Positions 56,374 through 64,000 of a stretch of 64,000 bases of DNA are shown one piece after another; the stretch's first letter is position 1; every line of letters begins with the position of its first letter. Origin of the DNA: Rhipicephalus microplus (Eukaryota; Arthropoda; Arachnida; Ixodida; Ixodidae). Where the stretch lies: assembly GCF_043290135.1 (NCBI RefSeq), contig NC_134700.1, positions 237,015,088 to 237,079,087 of the forward strand. Reading direction: 5' to 3'. The notes below the pieces were generated by a model. The model did no database searches. It was given only the letters and a program-made list of their open reading frames with translations, and was not told where the DNA came from. The position numbers and the translations under genes were made by a program.

Positions 56374-58277
56374 CACAAATAAAAACACCATGGATCAATC
56401 GCCGTATTATTCACCTTGAAAGAAGAGTACAGAGAATGCGCAAGAAAAAGAGGAATCCAATCATCTTAAAGGAACTTGCATCTCAGCTTAAGGCGGAAAT
56501 TAGAAATGCAAGACAACCTTTTTTTTCACATACGTTATCTCACTTCATGATGGATCAGCCGCAAAAATTTTGGCGTTTCTTGGCACGGCCTGAAAACCCA
56601 ACAACTGAAGTAAAAATTGAGGGTACTATCGTAAAGGACGCGCAGGCCATTTCCAATGCTTTCAATAGGTATTTTCAGTCGGTATTTATACGTGCATGCG
56701 CACCAATCAGCCCTGTTGCTCCGGTGCATCCTGTTTTAGTGCCCGATGTCGTTGTCACTACGAAAGGTATTCTGAACCTGCTGTTGCAGATCGATGTTAA
56801 GAAATCAGTGGGTCCTGACAATATTTCAAATGTATTCCTTCGATGCTACACAGAGCAACTATGTCCCTTCCTTGAAGCAATTTTTAAAGCATCTCTGCTA
56901 ACAGCTTCTTTACCTGCAGACTGGTTGTGTGCAAAGGTAATTCCAATTCATAAAGGCGGGAACAAGCTGTCCATAGAAACATTCAGGCCTATCTCGCTAA
57001 CTAGCTGCTGCTGTAAATTATTGGAATATGTAATCAACAAGGCAATAATTACTTATTTAGAAGATAACTTATTGCACCCAAACCAACACGGATTCCGTAA
57101 AAACCTGTCTACCGTTACTCAACTCTTGGAAATAACGCATGACTTCGTAACTACTATTAACTCACAACTGCAAACCGACTCCGTATTTATATACTTCGCC
57201 AAAGCTTTTGATAAGGTGCCTCACAGTAAATTGATTGACAAACTTGTGTCTATTGGTATTAACAGTAACATAATAGCATGGATAAAAATGTATTTATCAA
57301 ATCGAAGCCAGTATGTAACCGTAAACAACACAGCCTCTGATTCATTAGAAGTTTTTTTTTTTTCCGGAGTACCACGAGGTTCCGTTTTAGGAACCATCTT
57401 GTTCCTAATATATGCTAATGATATCTATATGTGCCTTGAGCCTAATGTTAAAATGATATTATTCGCTGACGACTGCGTGATCTACACCACTATCCGCACA
57501 ACTGATGACCAGCTTAGACTTAATACCACACTAGCTAATATTGCATGTTGGTGCCTTGAGTGGGGATTGGAAATTAATGTGTCAAAAACAGCTTGCCTTA
57601 GCATAACTCGCAGAAAAACAATCCAGCATTTTAGTTACAATTTGGTCGGCACAAACATTGCAAGAAACGACGCTGTTAAATACTTGGGCGTTGCCTTTAC
57701 AAGTAAACTGAAGTGGGATGCACATATAAGCAGCACATACACAAAAGCCTATCGCCAGCTAGGGTTCCTGCGTCGAAAACTTGCATTGGCATTTTCTAAT
57801 GTAAAACTGACAGCATATAAATCTCTCATAAGGCCGATCCTCGAGTACGCCTGCATTGTTTGGAACCCCCACCAAAAATATCTTTCCAACCAATTAGAAA
57901 TCGTCCAACGCAAGGCCCTTCGCTTTATCTATTCTAAGTATTCGAGGCATGACACTGTCACTGAGCTGCGCAGGCGGGCATGCTTGCCGACCCTTGCAGC
58001 CCGTCGCCGAGTCTCTTCCTTAAAGTTCATTTTTCTTTTGTATCACAACGGTTTAAACATAGATAAAGACAACTATATAAAGCCACCTAACCATCACTCC
58101 CTTCGTACCAACCACAATAAGTGCATCAAACCATTCATGTCACGCTGTGACACTTTTAAATATTCATTCTTCCCGTCAGCAGTGGAAGAGTGGAACAAAT
58201 TGCCACGTGAATGCGTCAATCTTTCCTCTGCAGATTCATTTGTTCGGAATATAGAAAGCCTGTTTTATGAAGACTAA
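56374..58277 (+). pseudogene. LINE ORF2 reverse transcriptase domain, catalytic Asp lost
   Basis: From the frameshift the frame reads KTPWINRRIIHLERRVQRM and, from ATG 56436 (613 codons), the RT: SVGPDNISN, VIPIHKGG, FRPISLTSCCCKLLE, NQHGFRKNLSTVTQLLE, SGVPRGSVLGTILFLIYANDI and LFADDC (FADD, Asp 345-346), then a C-terminal LRRRACLPTLAARRR, NKLPRECVN region. Motif A reads FIYFAKAFDKV, where LDFxKAFD is normal: codon 253 (57192-57194) is TAC instead of GAC, so the metal-binding Asp is Tyr. The enzyme should be dead even if expressed. Confidence 0.9.
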
Positions 58278-58500
58278 AAGCAACTTCTGTTTTTTTGGTG
58301 TTTGTGAGCGCTTCCGAACACACTGATCACTGTACCCCCTGCTGATACCTCGATGTTTCGTGACCTGTCCATGATTTTGTACAATTGCTTTCGTCGTTCA
58401 AGTTTTATTTTCACCATCATCTTGTGATTCTGTTTCTTCCACTAGGTGCGATATTGCCTGGTTTGTACGCGACTGTGTATATTTGCTCGCCCACCCTGTA

Positions 58501-58524
58501 TGAGCCTGAGAAAGGCTTACAGTA

Positions 58525-58581
<57 letters not shown>
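58501..58581 (+). repeat. LINE 3' hairpin and (AAAT)n tail
   Basis: TGAGCCT (58501-58507) pairs with AGGCTTA (58513-58519, one G-T pair) around loop GAGAA, seven bases before an (AAAT)n microsatellite of about 13 units. A small 3' hairpin next to a simple-repeat tail is the recognition signal in stringent L2/CR1-type LINEs. Confidence 0.75.
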
Positions 58582-58985
58582 AGTTGGCAAAACACCTGGC
58601 GATCGCCATGTGTACATATGCACGGCCATGCACGTACTAGATGCTCGGAGGTGCGCGGGAGCACGCGTATCTGCATGTGTCGTTTTCCAATTACCCATGT
58701 CCTATAGATTGTGGGATTGGCGGCATTCGCCTGTTTCTGGTACGGCAATGTGATCGGTCATTGACATCACTCCCGATTCCATGTTTCTTTTCATTTATTC
58801 CTTTGAATGTTGCATTTCTGCGTTTACCACATCACCATCATTGTTGCCTGTAGCAACGAAAGTTTTGCTCTGGGATGCACGTGAGTAAAGGCATGATTCC
58901 TACCATGAAAGAATAAAGTTAAGACGCAGCATTGCACAACGCGAAAGAAAAATGAAAGGAACGAAAGAAAAAGAAAGAAAGAAAG
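58582..58985. other. No recognisable gene
   Basis: Short frames only; a GAAA-rich run at 58944-58984 leads into the SINE fragment. Confidence 0.4.
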
Positions 58986-59140
58986 ATGGTTTATATGTGC
59001 TGTTTAACTTCCCTAAACCACAATATGATTATGAGAGACACCGTAATGGAGGGCTCCGGAAACTTCGACCACCTGGGGTTCTTTAACATGCGCCCAAATC
59101 TGAACACACGGCCTTACAGCATTTTCGACTCCATAAGAAA
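58986..59140 (-). mobile_element. Ruka-like SINE fragment without tRNA head
   Basis: The body matches the SINE from TTTATATGTGCTGTTTAAC to CAGCATTTTCGACTCCAT in minus orientation, with roughly 10-15% divergence; the tail side is fused to a (GAAA)n run instead of the usual TGAT repeat. The head is missing. Confidence 0.8.
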
Positions 59141-59977
59141 GAGTGATACGTCCGGCACGTGCACGCAAAGCCTCCCTTGTCCCATTTTCCTTTTCCGGGA
59201 TGGGCTCCTAACGTTGTCGCTGTAGTTGTGTTAGCTTAAAGTGGCCCGCAAAGTTCATCATAGAAAGAATAAGAGGAGACGACGAAGTCTACGATGATCT
59301 CGTCATCCTGTCTATCCGGCCAATGCCAAACTTTTGGAGCAAGGGCTAGCCTTAAGCGACCCAGTAGTGTTGCATTGCAATGGTGCACCTCACACACAAA
59401 TCGAAGAATCAGCAGAGTCGTAATCAAAAAAGAAGAAACATAATCCGCACTTATTCGGCTGATGACTGCGCCTGTATGTCTAGAGTCTAAGAGAGGAAAC
59501 TAAAGGGCTTGCAGGTATTACTGGGAAAGAAATTGTCAGGCTAAACATGTCATTGCAAGCTCTAGAGCCTCTCTCGTATGCGTTCACATCCCCCACAACT
59601 GGAGTTTTATAGTTTATATATTAGTGGCTAGTGACATTCGCCATCTGAGGAGCTGTTTAGTGCTCAATGGAATGGGGCCATTCTCGAGCAACCTTTCACG
59701 AAAATGTCCTAATGTTATTGAGACAATAAATAGCATATCTTATTATAGTGTTGTTCTTTGTGTACTCTGCACAAAACTGAATCCAGTCACACTTGCTAGG
59801 AAGTGGGGTACAGAAGGGTGGAGGAAAGCATACAGAGGATAACAAGACGTATCAGCAGAGTTCAAAAGAGGTGCAAGGTCAGCAGAAGAGGGAGGTTTGA
59901 AGAGATAAAAATCCTGGAACAACGTTTCAGAAAATAGTCTTTTCTTCAAGGCGGGTTTATGCCTCGAACACAAGACC
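59141..59977. other. No recognisable gene
   Basis: Nothing supported apart from short frames. Confidence 0.4.
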
Positions 59978-61230
<1,253 letters not shown>

Positions 61231-61236
61231 CCGTTA

Positions 61237-61310
61237 CCCGGCGTAGCTCTGTGGTAAAATGCGTTATTGCCACGCAGAATGCCTGTGTTCGATTCCAGCT
61301 GAACGCTCGC
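61237..61310 (+). mobile_element. tRNA-Gly(GCC)-like SINE head
   Basis: CGTAGCTCTGTGGTAAAATGC, ATTGCCACGC and TGTTCGATTCCAGC follow the order of A box, anticodon arm and B box of eukaryotic tRNA-Gly(GCC). The anticodon loop TTGCCAC is kept, but acceptor pairing is poor. It is unrelated to the Ruka-like head and is likely the 5' part of another SINE family or a tRNA pseudogene. Confidence 0.5.
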
Positions 61311-61584
61311 CCGTTAACGCTCGCCCATGTGTGTTCTCGTCGTTCCTGGGTAGATACCAAGTGTCAATCACCTGTGGCACATACCCGCACACCAGCAGCA
61401 CATACCCGCCCGTGGGTATGGGCCACTGTCTGGCGGGAAGTTTGACGACGTGCGCGACAGGATTGTGACATTATTCATGTCTTGACCAGCGCGTCATATT
61501 CTTCAGACCATCTTCACCTCCCATGCTAATTTTGGTTCACGCCAGGGTAAGGGGTGACCATGAGAGCGCCCAAACGTAAGCGGC

Positions 61585-61586
<2 letters not shown>

Positions 61587-61681
<95 letters not shown>

Positions 61682-61735
61682 TCAAAGTCACCGAAGCTCG
61701 CTAAGAAATGTTTCGCATTTAAAATGCTTCGAAAA
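61587..61735 (-). repeat. (GATA)n tail and 3' end of interspersed repeat
   Basis: About 23 GATA units (61587-61680) followed by TTCAAAGTCACCGAAG, CTCGCTAAGAAATG and CGCATTTAAAATGC, the same block as at 1161-1210. On the minus strand this is an element ending in (TCTA)n. Upstream minus-strand sequence (61736 to about 62050) is GC-rich, carries CCATGGCC- and GGAGATGGCG-type blocks and may be the rest of the element. Confidence 0.65.
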
Positions 61736-62280
61736 TATGCGGCTGACACCCCCACCACGCAAGAGAGGGCGCCACCACCTCACCAAGCGTAAAGTCCCTA
61801 AAAAATATAAGTAGCGGTAACCACGCCCCTTCACCACAGCCTCCTTTCTCAACGGCTGCATTAGCACCTTTACATCGTCTAGAAAGAAACTACAGACACA
61901 GGCCATGGCCTCGGAGATGACGGGCGCACGGCGTGTTTCCCCGCCGTGCACACGCCATCTTGGAGGCCATGCACAGGCACGCCATCTCCCGGCGCACAGG
62001 CTAGGGTAAGCCGGCACAGCACCTCCTCCTCGCTCGTGTTCTGGTGGAAGCAAAAGAAAACATGCGACCGATGACAGACGAGATGGCGTTCTCACTACCA
62101 AGGCTACCAAGCACGTGGGAGAGAAAGAGCCTGCTCGCTGACACGAATGGCGCCACTTTAGCCAAACGCGCGATTGCTCCTCCTAGCAGCGCCTTCTTCA
62201 AGCCTTCGTCACTACATCTATCTATAAGGAGAAACAACATGTAGGAACTCACTGCAGACGAAACGTTTACCTACTACATG

Positions 62281-62528
62281 TGCCCCGCCGTGGTGGTCTA
62301 GTGGCTAAGGTACTCGGCTGTTGACCCGCAGGTCGTGGGTTCGAATCATGGCTGCGGCGGCTGCATTTCCGATGGAGGCGGAAATGTTGTAGGCCCGTGT
62401 GCTTAGATCTGGGTGCACGTTAAAGAACCCCAGGTGGTCGAAATTACCAGGGCCCTCCACTACAGCGTCTCTCGTAATCATATGGCGGTTTTGGGACGTT
62501 AAACCCCAGATATCAATGAATCAAATCA
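62281..62528 (+). mobile_element. Ruka-like SINE, plus strand, perfect 12-bp target duplication
   Basis: Head to tail on the plus strand: A box TGGTCTAGTGG (62294-62304), B box GGTTCGAATCA (62338-62348), body, and a tail ATATCAATGAATCAAATCA. ACCTACTACATG at 62269-62280 and 62529-62540 is an exact duplication of the target. Confidence 0.95.
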
Positions 62529-62540
62529 ACCTACTACATG

Positions 62541-64000
62541 CGTATCTCAATCATTTAGGGTCATTTTGGTTCAGAAAAAAAATAAGATGGGCGAAGTTGA
62601 AATAGATTGCTGTGTTCTCTTATCTTCTCGCTGTCGTAAAAAAACGACTGTGTGTTCTCTGAGCTTACCACTACAAAGACTTCCCATAACGTGCTTACCT
62701 CAAGCATTGACGTCATCGACGGTTTTGTAAACGAAGCAATCGGAATCTTACCGATAGGAATCGCTTGGCTTCTATGCTACAAAATTTGTGAGGAACCACA
62801 GTATTAGTGCTGCGTTCCGCGGGGGATTTAGAACTACACAAATCACTAGACAATGTTTAGTTTTTTTTATCTGCTAGTAAGGCTCTGAGTGCTTGCTACC
62901 CTTTTATTTGTTTCGTTTGCCAATCGACCCCTCGAATCACAAAAAAAGGATTAAATACTGTGTTGACGTAAAAATGAAAATGCCCTTCTCTTATGAAACT
63001 TAGAGTCGTCTGAAAGCTAGAAAAGCACTTCATTTAGAGACATTTTTTGCTGAGAAAAAAATAACGTGCAAGAAGGAAAAAGCTTTCGGAAGCATGCCTT
63101 GCAATTTACTTGAACCGGAAATTAGAAATGAAACAATGAGTTTTTTTTTTTTTTCGCTTCAAAACTACTAAGTCACGCAAGCTAGAGCAGTTGTCTTTGA
63201 AAAATATTTTACTGTCCGACACGGCCGTCTTAATACGTCCGGTGGCTCTGATGCGAGTTTGCTGTCGCAGGAAAGCTACGGTGTAGTACAGGGCACGTAA
63301 AAATAGAACGGCTCGTCTTCTAGCAATAAGTTTCAGAGCCCACTCATGATTCGATTGCAAATATCGCAGAAGACATTGGCGATGTCGAAATAGGGGACGG
63401 CGTTTCTTTATCTTTTTTGTGTCGTGAAGAACAACTGTCTATTCTCTAAGCTCACCACTAGAAAGATTTCCCGTAACGTCTCTCAGAGAAATCACCAAGG
63501 GCGTCACAGAAAGCCTCTTGTGATAGCGGTCTTGAGAAACAGCTCTACTTAAGCTTCTATTCTGGTGGCAAAACTCTTCAAGGAATGGACTGCTTTGCGT
63601 CATCAAGCTTTCTTGGGTAACGATAGCAACGCTATAGAGCTTTGAGTGTGTGCGGGTGGCTGACTTCAGTTTGCGCACTCTTGAGCCTTCTCTTAATGTT
63701 ACGTCATCTGAAACGCACACCCTGTAGATGTTGTTTGATGCGTCCACGCTAATACGGCGGTTTCAAATAAAGTGTAATGGACCACTCTTCGGCCGCCCTT
63801 TTTAACGACTCTACGCAACTGTAATTTGGGATGTACGACTTCAGTATAAATGAGTTACTGCGGTAATTTTTGCACTACGAACGAAAGATGTCAGTGGTAA
63901 AACAAGAAGGGCACAACCATTAGAGCAAACTTGACGACATCACACGAACGGCAATCGCGGATTTATATCAAGTCAATACAAATGTTGATAACTCTACTTT
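62541..64000. other. Anonymous AT-rich DNA to window end
   Basis: AAAAAACGACTGTGTGTTCTCTGAGCTTACCACTA near 62637 resembles GAAGAACAACTGTCTATTCTCTAAGCTCACCACTA near 63427, each followed by GAAAGATTTCCC-like text, so a diverged direct repeat about 790 bases apart is present. No gene recognised. Confidence 0.4.

Larger units (their letters stand above)
54765..58581 (+). mobile_element. CR1/L2-like LINE, near full length but inactivated
   Basis: Plus-strand non-LTR retrotransposon with coiled-coil ORF1 (to 55531), an apurinic-type endonuclease (from about 55486), reverse transcriptase (to 58277), a short 3' UTR, a 7-bp hairpin (58501-58519) and an (AAAT)n tail (58526-58581). Lesions: in-frame stop in ORF1 (55229-55231), stop TAG 56290-56292, a frameshift near 56370, and replacement of the first catalytic Asp of the RT. 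The 5' limit is uncertain. Confidence 0.9.

Overview
The window looks like repeat-dense, non-coding nuclear DNA of an ixodid (probably metastriate) tick. The main evidence is about a dozen copies of a tRNA-headed SINE of the Ruka type known from ixodid ticks, most of them on the minus strand and several with clean 11-15 bp target-site duplications. Tick-style LINE, RTE, Penelope, Helitron and Ty3/gypsy remains and very long microsatellites agree with this. I recognise no host protein-coding gene. There is no bacterial operon structure, no rRNA and no CRISPR. Every long convincing open frame belongs to a mobile element.

Layout. 0-4 kb: a CpG-rich stretch, a 147-bp tandem satellite, the broken 3' half of a LINE (1349-2461), and an RTE-type LINE 3' end split by a 644-bp segment with 15-bp inverted ends. 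4-8.3 kb: a complex interspersed repeat encoding an 18-19-residue helical repeat, a SINE, and a Ty3/gypsy integrase fragment. 8-19 kb: mostly anonymous AT-rich DNA with SINEs and a possible Penelope reverse-transcriptase relic. 19.2-21.2 kb: two 455-bp tandem units plus an inverted partial copy, each with a tRNA-like cloverleaf, bounded by (TA)n and joined to a Penelope-like fragment that has a GIY-YIG domain and a hammerhead-like motif. 21-42 kb: anonymous DNA, SINEs (including a tandem chimera), a minisatellite-bearing repeat, a Helitron helicase/endonuclease remnant (39.85-40.33 kb) and a LINE C-terminal relic (40.7 kb). 42.6-47.7 kb: an apparently intact Ty3/gypsy LTR retrotransposon on the minus strand, with identical 140-bp LTRs and intact gag and pol in different frames. 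47.7-54.7 kb: more minisatellite-bearing repeats and a long hairpin. 54.8-58.6 kb: a nearly full-length but inactivated CR1/L2-like LINE. 58.6-64 kb: SINEs, a ~520-bp GT array, a GATA array and a tRNA-Gly-like head.

The genes do not form a host pathway. They are layers of elements at different ages: the Ty3 element is the youngest (identical LTRs, open frames) and the only one that looks capable of activity, while the LINE, Penelope, RTE and Helitron copies are decayed. The SINEs probably depend on LINE machinery supplied elsewhere. I found no clearly new gene system. The least ordinary structures are the 19.2-21.1 kb tRNA-like/inverted-repeat/Penelope complex, the candidate frameshift signal abutting the gag stop codon, and the recurrent SINE breakpoint.
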